Notes under the pieces: model-generated
The model's input: only the letters and a program-made list of their open reading frames with translations
Database searches by the model: none
Told to the model about the DNA's origin: nothing
Made by a program: the position numbers and the translations under genes
In this document: one piece after another, positions 6,951 to 14,692 of the stretch
Layout of the letters: each line of letters starts with the position of its first letter
How positions within the stretch are numbered: position 1 is the first letter of the stretch
IMG/VR virus record: IMGVR_UViG_3300007541_000002
Span: 1 to 42,598 of that record
Reading direction: 5' to 3' (one strand)
DNA from: a virus
Length of the DNA stretch: 42,598 nucleotides

Positions 6951-7898
6951 GTGCCACCCGTTCCAAACCGCGTCCCAGTCCAAGGGTCCAAGCCGATGTC
7001 CGTCAGCAAGACGGTCGGGCAATGGGCCGATCACCTCGTGGAACAGGCAAAGCAGAAGGCCGCAAAGAAGATCGGCGTGGGCGACGGGGACGAGATGTCG
7101 CTCAACGACCCCCTCTTCCCGCCAAAGCCACCCGCTCGTTCCTTGCCGGCCGCAAGTGACATCGAACTGCCTCCTCAGCGTCACGCCTTCGGCGAAGGTC
7201 CTCGCGAGGGGGAAGAATCCGATGACATGATCAGTTCGTTCTTCGACGACGAGGGAGACCGCCGCCGGCGAGAGGCCCGTGATTCCGAGAAGCGCAAGGA
7301 GAAGAAGACTGGTCAGCGTTCGAACCCGACCCAGTCGTACCGGTCGGTCGAGAGGGTCGCGTACTCGAGTCGGTCCTTCCAGATTGACCGGTACGTCGCT
7401 CCCCCCGGCATGGAGAACGTGGTCCGTCGTCTGAAGACCAAGGAAGGTGTCAGCAATCCCTACGCCGTCGCTTGGGGTATGTATGACCGGGACAAGCACA
7501 CCCATGACAACGTCATCGGTGGACTCTCCCGGATCGGCGTCCTCGAGGGAGCGCTCCACCGTTCCCTTCGCGTTCTCGACGCAGTGGCCGAGGGTCACTA
7601 CGGGGTGAGCAAGGAGGTCGTGTCGAGGCTTCACTCCGACGCCTTGGAGGACATCGAGCGTTCGTTCGACCGCGAGGACCCCCTCCGCGACGCGTGGAAG
7701 CACGTGCTCAATCAGGCCAAGAGCGAGGCGCTGTCCAAGGTCAGCCGTCACTCGGAACAGGGTCCGCCCGAGGTCGAGTCCGTCGAGGAACGAGAGCCGG
7801 AGTTTCCTCGAGACGAAATGCTCGAGGAGATGACCGGCAAGGGCAAGGGCCTCGACAAGTGCGAGGAGTACCGGGTCGGGTGGATCACCTTCCGTTAG
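6951..7898 (+). CDS. Hypothetical structural/virion protein
   Basis: A 315-residue protein starting at GTG 6951 with AAGGAG seven bases upstream; ATG 6996 is an alternative. The first 130 residues are charged and low in complexity. Around residues 150-180 there is a segment GMENVVRRLKTKEGVSNPYA followed by VAWGMYDRD, which I recognise as a short conserved element (V-x-x-L-x...NPYA-x-AW) recurring in phage structural and protease proteins. The C-terminal region is helical and acidic. The stop is TAG, so amber is a true stop in this genome. A role in the capsid is inferred from its place. Confidence 0.7.
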   Translation: MPPVPNRVPVQGSKPMSVSKTVGQWADHLVEQAKQKAAKKIGVGDGDEMSLNDPLFPPKPPARSLPAASDIELPPQRHAFGEGPREGEESDDMISSFFDDEGDRRRREARDSEKRKEKKTGQRSNPTQSYRSVERVAYSSRSFQIDRYVAPPGMENVVRRLKTKEGVSNPYAVAWGMYDRDKHTHDNVIGGLSRIGVLEGALHRSLRVLDAVAEGHYGVSKEVVSRLHSDALEDIERSFDREDPLRDAWKHVLNQAKSEALSKVSRHSEQGPPEVESVEEREPEFPRDEMLEEMTGKGKGLDKCEEYRVGWITFR

Positions 7899-7907
7899 GA
7901 GCAACAC

Positions 7908-8648
7908 GTGAGCGGATTCCTTTACCGGTACCGAAGCAACGAATCAGTGGATCGGCACATCGCGGCCTCGGGGCCTCACCCTCACACCAAGGCGGTGCAA
8001 GAGATTGCCGACATGTACGACCACGATCACGACGAAACCGATGACAGTGGTGATCGTCCCATCGGCATGGGTTGGCAGGACGAAATCAACAACCGAGCCA
8101 AGCAAGCCGGCGAAGCGTTGGCTCGACCCCAACTGCACCACCACACCGCGTTCCTCGAGGAGATGGCTGACAATGTCGTCGAACCCGAACACTGGGGCAA
8201 CGACTGGATGGATCAGGACACGTACGCCGCCGGCAACCACATCGCAAACCACGCTAGGCTCGCTCTCGGAATGGAGCCTCTTCCCGACCACTGGATGGAA
8301 GCCCGGTACCGGGACAACGGCGACGTTGATCGTCACGTGAACCCTGGCAACATCCGAGACTTCGGGGACGATCTTCTTCCGGGGTTTCACGGTCCCAAGT
8401 TCGGCCTCCCCAAGCGCGAGGTTTCCGGAGAAGGTGAGCCGACTCACGGTCAGGTCCCGCCCCCGAACACCGGCATGCGTAGCGACGGTCTTCGTGACGC
8501 CTTGGAGGAACTGCACGACCGGGGCAAGATTGATCTCTTCTCCCACATGGCTGACTTCTTGTCGGGTGTTGACGAGGACGAAGCCGGCGAACACGCAGAC
8601 ATTCACCGCATGGCGCACAAGTGGGCGCTTCGACAGGGGTACATCTGA
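7908..8648 (+). CDS. His-rich hypothetical protein
   Basis: A 246-residue protein with unusually many His, Asp and Asn residues, including HPHTKAV, YDHDHDET and HHHTAF, which could bind metal. It is predicted soluble and acidic, with helical segments. It starts at GTG 7908 ten bases after the preceding gene, with TAGGAGC upstream. Similar His/Asp/Glu-rich composition appears in the proteins flanking the portal (35686-41599), so this phage seems to carry a family of such virion-associated proteins. Function unknown. Confidence 0.65.
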   Translation: MSGFLYRYRSNESVDRHIAASGPHPHTKAVQEIADMYDHDHDETDDSGDRPIGMGWQDEINNRAKQAGEALARPQLHHHTAFLEEMADNVVEPEHWGNDWMDQDTYAAGNHIANHARLALGMEPLPDHWMEARYRDNGDVDRHVNPGNIRDFGDDLLPGFHGPKFGLPKREVSGEGEPTHGQVPPPNTGMRSDGLRDALEELHDRGKIDLFSHMADFLSGVDEDEAGEHADIHRMAHKWALRQGYI

Positions 8649-8656
8649 GAACAACC

Positions 8657-8920
8657 ATGGCCAACAACAACGAACACGACTTCTACGGTGAACTCGACAA
8701 CCTCGACTCCCAGATTCAGCGTTTCGCTGATCCGGACGAGCGTCGACGCGCCTTCCTCACCAACGTGGCTTCCGGGTCCCCGCAAGGTGACAAGAACATC
8801 GGGAAGATGAAGGGCAAGCCTCTCAAGAAGGCGGCGATGATGGCCGGAGCGCTTCAGTCGGGCCGGCCTCCGGCGATGGTGAAGCAGGGCGTCGAGAAGC
8901 GCATGGAGCGCGAGGGCTGA
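8657..8920 (+). CDS. Small basic hypothetical protein
   Basis: An 87-residue protein. The N-terminal half is acidic and helical (FYGELDNLDSQIQRF), the C-terminal half is strongly basic (KNIGKMKGKPLKKAAMMAG then KQGVEKRMER). ATG 8657 is preferred over an upstream start at 8621 that would lie inside the previous gene. It lies between the His-rich protein and the paralogous pair. Nucleic acid or capsid-interior binding is possible from its charge, but no family was recognised. Confidence 0.6.
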   Translation: MANNNEHDFYGELDNLDSQIQRFADPDERRRAFLTNVASGSPQGDKNIGKMKGKPLKKAAMMAGALQSGRPPAMVKQGVEKRMEREG

Positions 8921-8921
8921 A

Positions 8922-9269
8922 GTGGCCGCTAGTCCCAACTATCTTCTAGGGGTCGGCTTCTCGCCTTCTCAGTCGCCGGTTGGGACTAAGACCGTGGTGA
9001 CTCTCCTAATCACGGGAGCGTGGGTCACCATGTCTACCTCGGACGATAGTTGTGGCGTTCTCGTCCAATACGAACTGGAGGGAGCCGGACCTGCCGGCTC
9101 GACGGTGGCGGTGTCCATCGCGAACCCCAAGGGGGCGAACTTCTCCTCTTCCGTGCTATTGGCCGAGAAGGGTGCGGTCTACCTCCACAACGTGAGACCG
9201 TCGCAGGTGACCGTGGCTCGGGCGTCCGGAACCGGATTCCCGGTTGTGAACATGTTCATTTACAAGTGA
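8922..9269 (+). CDS. Small beta-rich structural protein, paralog A
   Basis: A 115-residue beta-rich protein starting at GTG 8922, one base after the preceding TGA. It shares with the next gene the pattern CGVLV-x(n)-GA(V/I)YLHNV-x-P and a final strand, so the two are tandem paralogs. Small beta proteins of this type among head genes are often decoration or head-fibre proteins. No motif pins down the function. Confidence 0.65.
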   Translation: MAASPNYLLGVGFSPSQSPVGTKTVVTLLITGAWVTMSTSDDSCGVLVQYELEGAGPAGSTVAVSIANPKGANFSSSVLLAEKGAVYLHNVRPSQVTVARASGTGFPVVNMFIYK

Positions 9270-9276
9270 GACAACC

Positions 9277-9606
9277 ATGGCGGGTAGCGTCAACATTCAA
9301 CTCGGTGCAGGTTCTTCACCGTCTCAGAAGGTGAAGAAGATCGGTACGGTCACTGGGATTACGGGTACCTACGTTCAACTGGAGAACGACGTAAATGCCT
9401 GTGGCGTTCTCGTAATCCACGACTCGGGCTCCGGAACCGGTCTCTTCGTGTGTGTCAGTGACTCGGCTCCCGCGAACGACCTCAACTCGGTGGACGTCGG
9501 GCTCACTGGCGCGATCTACCTCCACAACGTGTACCCCGCTCGCGTGTGGGTTAAGCGCAGCACCGGGGCCTCGTCCATCACGGCCAAGTACATCACCTAT
9601 GTTTGA
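9277..9606 (+). CDS. Small beta-rich structural protein, paralog B
   Basis: A 109-residue beta-rich protein and tandem paralog of the preceding gene (shared CGVLV, TGAIYLHNVYPARVWV). It starts at ATG 9277 and ends inside the start of the protease/scaffold gene, overlapping it by eight bases. The duplication suggests two related surface or decoration subunits. Function inferred only from composition and neighbours. Confidence 0.65.
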   Translation: MAGSVNIQLGAGSSPSQKVKKIGTVTGITGTYVQLENDVNACGVLVIHDSGSGTGLFVCVSDSAPANDLNSVDVGLTGAIYLHNVYPARVWVKRSTGASSITAKYITYV

Positions 9607-10900
9607 CATCAAAGAGAACAACGACGGCACCGTCGACGTCATGAACGTCCCGGTGTTCAAGGCACACCACGATCGCAAGTACCTCTGCGACGAGGCTTGG
9701 CTCGACCGTTGCGTCGCAGACTTCCTGCATCAGAAGATCGACTCGATCGAAGTCGCGCAGGGGAACGCGAAGTACGCGATGCTTCCCAGTCTCACGATCG
9801 GCCACACCCCCGAATCCGCCGATGCTCCTGAGCCTCCCCGGGTCGGTTTCGTCGACAATCTTCGCCGAGTGGGGAAGGTACTGTACGCCGACTTCGTCGG
9901 CATTGCGAAGCATGCGTGGGAACAAATCAAACGCGGCGACTTTCCGTACAGATCTGCAGAAGTGATACCTTCAAAGCACCGGCTCACCAACGTGAGTCTC
10001 CTCGGTGGCAGGTACCCCCACTTCTCGCTTCCCGTGATGCGGTTCAATGCTCGCGGTTCTGAAATCGTTCGGTACATGTACACAGAGGACTCGAACACGA
10101 TGGACACCGACATCAACGAACTCGCTCAGAAGATCGCGCCACTGGTGGCGCAGATGCTCGCCGAAGGTGAGGCCAACGCCGTCAACAACGACATGGCTTC
10201 ATCCGGCATGGACGGCGAGGGAATGGCTACCGCCGGCGGGGTCGACACCGACCCGACTGCAGAGGGCGACGTCGAGGAAGGTTCCTCCGAGGAGGAGAAG
10301 GGGGACGGGCAGGAGTCCTACAGGTCCCGCTTCCGTCACCCCTACCGCCGAGTCCGGTACGAGACCGAACACACCTCCAAGGGCGCAGACCATGGGGATG
10401 ACCAGTTCAAGCCACCGAGTGACGCCGAGAGCGTCGACTTCAGCACTGAGGAACAAGGCGTGAGCAGCACCACCAAGAACTCGACCCAGTCGCCGGCGTC
10501 CCGCTATCAGGCGGAGATCGCTTCTCTCCGTTCGCAACTCGCAGATCTGCAGCGTCACAACGTTCGTGAGGCTCAGGCCGCGAAGCGGATGATGCTCACC
10601 GCTAAGTGCCGCGAGATCTCTTCCCTCGGTTACGCCATCGGCGACCGGGAGCAGATCGACCGTCACGTCGGCCGCATGATGAGCATGCGGTCGGAGGAAG
10701 TGCGCGACTACGTCGAAGACGTCCTCAAGCGCAGCCCGAAGGTCGAGATGGTCTCTCGGCATGGTGTCAGTGACTACATCGAGCGCCCCGGCCGCTCGCT
10801 CAGTGAGAACGAGCGTTACGTCAGTGAGAACGCTGATCAGGTTCAGCGTCTCGGTCTCGACCGGTCCGTCCTCGACCTCTCCGACGTTCTCAGCGGCTGA
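9599..10900 (+). CDS. Head maturation protease / scaffold, Mu gpI-like
   Basis: A 433-residue protein placed directly upstream of the decoration and capsid genes, as in Mu-like phages. Residues 1-160 resemble the gpI protease domain, including the segment GFVDNLRRVGKVLYADF, the RS motif in FPYRSAEVIPS and the strand LTNVSLLGGRYPHFSL. An acidic, low-complexity linker (about residues 195-290) is followed by a coiled coil (about residues 300-345, SRYQAEIASLRSQLADLQRH), as expected if the C-terminal part is scaffold cleaved after assembly. ATG 9599 overlaps the previous gene by eight bases; the much longer upstream opening is in the shadow of that gene. Confidence 0.8.
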   Translation: MFDIKENNDGTVDVMNVPVFKAHHDRKYLCDEAWLDRCVADFLHQKIDSIEVAQGNAKYAMLPSLTIGHTPESADAPEPPRVGFVDNLRRVGKVLYADFVGIAKHAWEQIKRGDFPYRSAEVIPSKHRLTNVSLLGGRYPHFSLPVMRFNARGSEIVRYMYTEDSNTMDTDINELAQKIAPLVAQMLAEGEANAVNNDMASSGMDGEGMATAGGVDTDPTAEGDVEEGSSEEEKGDGQESYRSRFRHPYRRVRYETEHTSKGADHGDDQFKPPSDAESVDFSTEEQGVSSTTKNSTQSPASRYQAEIASLRSQLADLQRHNVREAQAAKRMMLTAKCREISSLGYAIGDREQIDRHVGRMMSMRSEEVRDYVEDVLKRSPKVEMVSRHGVSDYIERPGRSLSENERYVSENADQVQRLGLDRSVLDLSDVLSG

Positions 10901-10919
10901 TCACTGAAGGAACACCACC

Positions 10920-11330
10920 ATGGCAAATCTCACTCAGAACACTTCCGTTTCCGGTCGTCTCGACGGACGCACCGCAGAGTGCCTCATCGCGAACACCGTC
11001 ACTCTCTACGAGGGTGAACTCGTCTGCATCAACGCGACGGGTTTCGCGGTCAAGGCTGTCGATACCGCCAACTTCAAGTTCTACGGCATCGCCATCAAGG
11101 GCGGCACCGGCGACGGTACCACGGTCACTTGCGTCGTGGAACGGCGCGGCACCCGTTGGCTCCCCAAGGCGTCGACTGCTCAGGCCGACATGGGGAAACT
11201 CGCCTACGTCGTTGATTCCGGAACGGTGGGGGTGTCCGCGACCACCAACATCGGCAACGTCGGCCGCATCGTCGGCATCAACACCGCCAACAACCTCGTC
11301 GAAGTCGATCTCGAGGATCGCGTCGCCTAA
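10920..11330 (+). CDS. Capsid decoration/stabilising protein, DUF2190-like
   Basis: A 136-residue beta-rich protein with AAGGA upstream of ATG 10920. The pattern of an N-terminal 'A-x-x-Q-x-T' strand, a Gly-Glu-Leu-Val turn after about residue 40 and a final 'GRIVGINTANNLVEVDL' strand fits the small capsid decoration proteins that precede the major capsid gene. It would bind the outside of the expanded head. High expression is likely given its place with the capsid gene. Confidence 0.75.
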   Translation: MANLTQNTSVSGRLDGRTAECLIANTVTLYEGELVCINATGFAVKAVDTANFKFYGIAIKGGTGDGTTVTCVVERRGTRWLPKASTAQADMGKLAYVVDSGTVGVSATTNIGNVGRIVGINTANNLVEVDLEDRVA

Positions 11331-11347
11331 TCGGAGATTGAGAACAC

Positions 11348-12442
11348 ATGCCCGTCCTCACACGCAATCGTCAGATCACTCGGAAGGAAGTTCGCGGTCT
11401 CTTCGCGAAGTCCTTCATCACCCAGTCCCGCGACGTTCTGTACCCGCTCTTCTGCGAGACGGTGGACACGTACTCCGAGCGCGAGTTCTTCGCTACCCTC
11501 GGCACCGTGCCGCAGGTTCAGCAGATCACCGATGAACTCGAGGTGCCGTTCAGCGAACTGAACGAGTACACGTTCGACTTCACCAACAAACTGTACAAGA
11601 GCCTCGTGCGCCTGAAGCGCGGTCTCGTGGACTTCGACCAGACCGGTCAGTCGCGTACGCTCCTTCACTCGATGGCCGGCCGCGTCGTGAACTTCCCGGA
11701 CAAGTTGGCGATGACTCGCCTCCGGAACGGAACGGCGGCTCCCTGCATCACCGGGGCGAACTTCTTCTCGACGTCTCACGCACTGGGCGGTCTCGCTCCT
11801 GCGAATCAGTCGAACCTCATCACCGGCAACACTGCAACCACGTCGTGGACCGGCACCACCCCGCGACCGGACACCGCCGAGAAGGTCATCAACGACCTCG
11901 ACCGTGCTCTCGTCACGATGCTCGGTTGGCAGGACGATCAGGGCGAGCCCTTCTATCAGAAGATCCGCCCCGAGGATCTCGTCGTGGTCTGCTCCCCGCT
12001 CCTCTACAGCACGATGAAGTTGGCTCTCTCGGCCAAGTTCATCAAGCAGACCGACAACGTCTACGAGGGCTTCGTCGGCGGCGTCTACTCGAGCAATTAC
12101 CTCCCGATCTCGGGCGCCGAGGCTGCAGACTGGTACCTGATGAACGTCGGCCACGTCAACCGGCCGCTCGTCTACAGCCGTTTCCGGATGCGCACCGACT
12201 CGGAGATGCAGGACACTCTCTCGCAGTTCCAGTCGGCCGGCTCGCCGTTCAACATCACGATGGAGGACCTCAAGAACCTCTCGTCGGTCGAGATCCTCAC
12301 CAATCTCGGCGAGCGCGGAGGCATGAACGCCGACAGCCACGTCATCCTCCACGAGGAGTTCCTCATGGCGGCACGTTGGCGTGGCGAGGTGTCCTACGGC
12401 ATCCCGTGGACCGCGATCAAGGTCGACAACGCCGCCTCGTAA
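11348..12442 (+). CDS. Major capsid protein, Mu gpT-like
   Basis: A 364-residue major head subunit. It has features of the gpT family: an N-terminal helix-rich arm (residues 1-60), a region around residues 120-145 with CITGANFFSTSHA, resembling the family's FF-S-x-x-H motif, and a late segment with a conserved-looking EFLMAARWRGEVSYG. It self-assembles into the icosahedral shell with an HK97-type fold. It is preceded by protease/scaffold and decoration genes and followed by a strong hairpin terminator, which would give the capsid mRNA its own end. Confidence 0.88.
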   Translation: MPVLTRNRQITRKEVRGLFAKSFITQSRDVLYPLFCETVDTYSEREFFATLGTVPQVQQITDELEVPFSELNEYTFDFTNKLYKSLVRLKRGLVDFDQTGQSRTLLHSMAGRVVNFPDKLAMTRLRNGTAAPCITGANFFSTSHALGGLAPANQSNLITGNTATTSWTGTTPRPDTAEKVINDLDRALVTMLGWQDDQGEPFYQKIRPEDLVVVCSPLLYSTMKLALSAKFIKQTDNVYEGFVGGVYSSNYLPISGAEAADWYLMNVGHVNRPLVYSRFRMRTDSEMQDTLSQFQSAGSPFNITMEDLKNLSSVEILTNLGERGGMNADSHVILHEEFLMAARWRGEVSYGIPWTAIKVDNAAS

Positions 12443-12460
12443 CGCTCTACTCCCCTCTGC

Positions 12461-12494
12461 ACGAAGGCTCCATGAGAAATCATGGGGCCTTCGT
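12461..12494 (+). terminator. Hairpin terminator after the capsid gene
   Basis: A 15-bp stem (12461-12475 with 12480-12494), perfect except for one G:T pair, closes on a GAAA tetraloop. It lies 18 bases after the capsid stop and is followed by CGTATTTA. This is a typical intrinsic terminator or processing site and would lower expression of the neck and tail genes relative to capsid. Confidence 0.8.
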
Positions 12495-12509
12495 CGTATT
12501 TAGAATGCC

Positions 12510-13016
12510 ATGCCCTACGTTTACGCCGACAAGACCGAGATTCTGAAGAGATTCGACTCGCGCGTAGTGGTGCAACTCACCAACGACGATGAACAGGTCG
12601 ACTCTAACGATCTGAACAACATCAACGAATCCGTGTTGACCACGGCCGAGAACGACGCCGCGCAGACCGTAGACAACTTCCTCCGGTACGTCTACGAGGT
12701 GCCACTGGTAGGCGCCGACCTCACGCCTGAGATCAAGGGTATCACCGCCGCCCTCACGTGGTGCCTCCTGTGGGAGAGAAGGGGCGAGGAGTCCGAGCAG
12801 GTCACCGCTCTTCGCAAGCGCATGTTCGAGCGCCTCGAGGCAATGGGCAAGCAGGACGCCGTCGAGGTCCGAGGGAAGAGGTCGAGTCAGTCGATGGCCA
12901 TCCGGTCCGTCAAGGGGAAGGTCAGGACTATCTTCGACCAGTCCGGGTACTTCGACGGGCTCAGGTTCCCGGGTGTGAGAACGCTTCCCGCTGACAATGA
13001 GGGCACCGGTGTATAA
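12510..13016 (+). CDS. Neck/head-tail connector protein, Mu gp36-like (DUF1320)
   Basis: A 168-residue protein with the DUF1320 layout: an N-terminal segment PYVYADKTEILKRF, a helix with Asp/Asn-rich loop, then VDNFLRYVYEVPL near residue 55 and a helix pair with CLLWERRGEE. In Mu-like phages gp36 follows the capsid gene and joins head and tail. ATG 12510 has no clear Shine-Dalgarno sequence; the gene begins right after the terminator hairpin. Placement and motif agree. Confidence 0.8.
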   Translation: MPYVYADKTEILKRFDSRVVVQLTNDDEQVDSNDLNNINESVLTTAENDAAQTVDNFLRYVYEVPLVGADLTPEIKGITAALTWCLLWERRGEESEQVTALRKRMFERLEAMGKQDAVEVRGKRSSQSMAIRSVKGKVRTIFDQSGYFDGLRFPGVRTLPADNEGTGV

Positions 13017-13020
13017 GACG

Positions 13021-13115
13021 AGCCACGGGAAGGCCCCTCCGGGGCCGCTCGCTTCTTCGGCCGGCTTCTGGTCCTCCCGGGCCGAAGAACGCCTCGGAGG
13101 GTCCTTCCCGTGGCT
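13021..13115 (+). promoter_or_regulatory. Long nested stem-loop covering the next gene's start
   Basis: A 21-bp inverted repeat with one mismatch (13021-13041 with 13095-13115) encloses a second perfect 10-bp stem (13053-13062 with 13080-13089). The right arm of the outer stem contains both GGAGG (13096-13100) and the GTG start (13110) of the gpG-like gene. The left arm can instead form a short local hairpin GGCCCC-TCC-GGGGCC (13032-13046). These are mutually exclusive structures, so the region could regulate translation of the downstream gene or act as a terminator. Confidence 0.7.
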
Positions 13116-13706
13116 GTGACGATCACCGTTGACCTAGGCCGTGCGTTCGAGAGGACGAAGATCAGGGGAGTCCTGAAGCAGATGGCTATCCTGTTGCAGG
13201 AGCAGACCATCGACAGGATCGAGCAGTCCGGGGACGATGAGATCAACTTCAAGCCCTTGCACCGGGACCGGCCGAACGGAAGCAGGGACCGGCCGCTCTA
13301 CGACAACGGTAGCCACCTCATCGACTCAATCACTCACGGGGTCGACGCAGACGGCGCTTGGGTGGGCTCGACCTTCACCGGCGGGAGAGTGCACCAGTTC
13401 GGTACCGTTGGGGCAAACAGCCCCGACGTGGGGGCCGGCACTCTTCCGACGATCGTTCCGGTGCGAGCGAAGGCACTATTCATCCCCCTCACTCCTCGCG
13501 CTCAGAAGAGTATCCGAGTTCCCAGTGGACCAAAGGTATTTAGGAAGGGATCTCGTAAACGCAAGGGATCGAATGTGTTGTTCGACCTGCAACCCGGCGT
13601 AGACTTCATATTCTTGAAGAAGGTGGACATTCCACCCAGACCCTTCCTCCGTGTCTCTCGTAGGAACGCGGAAGAGATCGCTGAACTGTTCGAAGGAGAC
13701 GATTAA
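13110..13706 (+). CDS. Virion morphogenesis/tail completion protein, Mu gpG-like
   Basis: A 198-residue protein of the phage virion morphogenesis family: after an N-terminal helix, residues 50-75 contain RDRPLYDNGSHLIDSI, matching the family's 'P-L-x-x-x-G-x-L-x-x-S' element, followed by a GRVHQFG motif near residue 92 and a terminal PPRPFLRVS motif. It likely closes or joins the tail after assembly. Translation starts at GTG 13110 inside the right arm of a 21-bp stem, so expression may be structurally controlled. Confidence 0.85.
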   Translation: MAVTITVDLGRAFERTKIRGVLKQMAILLQEQTIDRIEQSGDDEINFKPLHRDRPNGSRDRPLYDNGSHLIDSITHGVDADGAWVGSTFTGGRVHQFGTVGANSPDVGAGTLPTIVPVRAKALFIPLTPRAQKSIRVPSGPKVFRKGSRKRKGSNVLFDLQPGVDFIFLKKVDIPPRPFLRVSRRNAEEIAELFEGDD

Positions 13707-14158
13707 TGGCGTTCATTGCGGGACACTACAACGCGACTTGGAACGGCGCGAACATCGGTACCACCGAGGGCGGGTTCCGTCTGCAGATGACCAACCACCA
13801 CGAGACCGTTCTGATCGACGACTACGGCGACGCACTCGCCGATGGAGTTCAGCGTGGTGTCGATTACCGAATCACCCTCGAATACGTCGAGTACGACCTC
13901 ATCAAGAACGCGATGAAGGGTCAGGCCGGCACGTTCGGAGCGATGTCGAACGTCGGTAAGTTCCTGTCTACTCTCGCCGCTCCGCTCGTGCTCACCGCTC
14001 AGGCCGGCACATCGGCGGCAGGTCAGATCGCCAGTCTCACCGCGTCGAAGGCGATCATCGTCTCGGACACCGAGGTGCTGCTTGCCAACAGTCTCCGCAA
14101 GGGGCCGCTCACCTTCCTGCTGATTCCCACGGCGGGAGTTCACTTCACCACTACCTGA
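13706..14158 (+). CDS. Major tail tube protein
   Basis: A 150-residue beta-rich protein immediately after the tail completion protein (ATG 13706 overlaps the TAA as TAATG). Segments GHYNATWNGANIGTTEGGF near the N-terminus and later alternating strands are typical of tail tube monomers, and the gene order (tail completion, tube, chaperone pair, tape measure) supports it. It should polymerise in hexameric rings along the tape measure. The family is assigned by context and composition. Confidence 0.72.
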   Translation: MAFIAGHYNATWNGANIGTTEGGFRLQMTNHHETVLIDDYGDALADGVQRGVDYRITLEYVEYDLIKNAMKGQAGTFGAMSNVGKFLSTLAAPLVLTAQAGTSAAGQIASLTASKAIIVSDTEVLLANSLRKGPLTFLLIPTAGVHFTTT

Positions 14159-14165
14159 GGACCAA

Positions 14166-14447
14166 ATGACGATTAGACTGAAGGACATCAAGTCCCCCAT
14201 GATGGAGGTCGAACTCGCGGACGGAGAGATCCGGACGTACGATCCCTTCGTGATCATCCGCTCCATCTCTCCGTACATCGAGGAAGGCGAGTCCTCGTAC
14301 CCCCGTCTGCAGGCTGCTGCTCGGGAAGCGTTTGCCCTCCCTGACTCCGTTACCGACTATCAGGTCCTCTTCCTGATCCGTGAACTGGTCAAGTTCGTAG
14401 AGGAGAGCGGTGCCGTAAAGGGGCTTATGCCAGTTCCGCAGACTTGA
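14166..14447 (+). CDS. Tail assembly chaperone, short form (gpG-like)
   Basis: A 93-residue protein downstream of the tail tube gene. It begins with a beta segment around residues 1-30 and then mainly helices. Near its 3' end is an in-frame slippery heptamer A-AAG-GGG at 14417-14423. A -1 shift there bypasses the TGA and fuses it to the next frame, producing a 175-residue long form (join 14166-14423 and 14423-14692). This G/GT arrangement is conserved across long-tailed phages. The chaperone binds the tape measure while the tube is built and is not part of the virion. Confidence 0.8.
   Translation: MTIRLKDIKSPMMEVELADGEIRTYDPFVIIRSISPYIEEGESSYPRLQAAAREAFALPDSVTDYQVLFLIRELVKFVEESGAVKGLMPVPQT
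14417..14423 (+). promoter_or_regulatory. Programmed -1 frameshift slippery site
   Basis: The heptamer AAAGGGG fits X-XXY-YYZ in the zero frame (GTA AAG GGG). The zero frame is 0 and the downstream frame is -1 relative to it, which is exactly the shift needed. After slipping, translation reads AYASSADLIAFYGIQPSEL, a convincing protein sequence. The downstream frame has only a poor TTG start of its own. Confidence 0.75.
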
Positions 14448-14692
14448 TCGCCTTCTACGGCATTCAGCCTTCGGAACTGGCTGCACTCAGCGAAGAAGAG
14501 ATCCAAGGTCTTGTGGACAACATGCCTCGGATCAGTGCAAGGCGCCGGCTAGAGTTCGTGTGTGACGTCATGGCCGCAATGCCTTCAGACGGAAAGGGAG
14601 TCAGCCATTACCTGACTGCCCTGATCAAGATGGCGTTCGACGGCGATGAAACCGCCAAGGCGATCGCCATTGAAGCAATCACGAGGCACTAA
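14444..14692 (+). CDS. Tail assembly chaperone, frameshifted extension (T part)
   Basis: This 82-codon frame is best read as the C-terminal part of the long chaperone made by -1 frameshifting at 14417-14423, not as an independent gene: its own start would be a TTG at 14444 overlapping the stop of the short form, without a clear ribosome binding site. The helical sequence (SEEEIQGLVDN, RRRLEFVCDVMAA) is of chaperone type. TAA ends at the ATG of the next gene (TAATG). Confidence 0.75.
   Translation: MIAFYGIQPSELAALSEEEIQGLVDNMPRISARRRLEFVCDVMAAMPSDGKGVSHYLTALIKMAFDGDETAKAIAIEAITRH

Noticed and set aside
6028-6966. 312-codon minus-strand frame opposite the gpF-like gene
   Set aside because: The plus-strand protein has the family signature NCRCKVRPV; the other frame is a shadow.
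11327-12352. 341-codon minus-strand frame opposite the capsid gene
   Set aside because: The plus frame is a clear capsid protein; the antisense frame has no start signals and is rich in Arg/Val/Glu shadow sequence.
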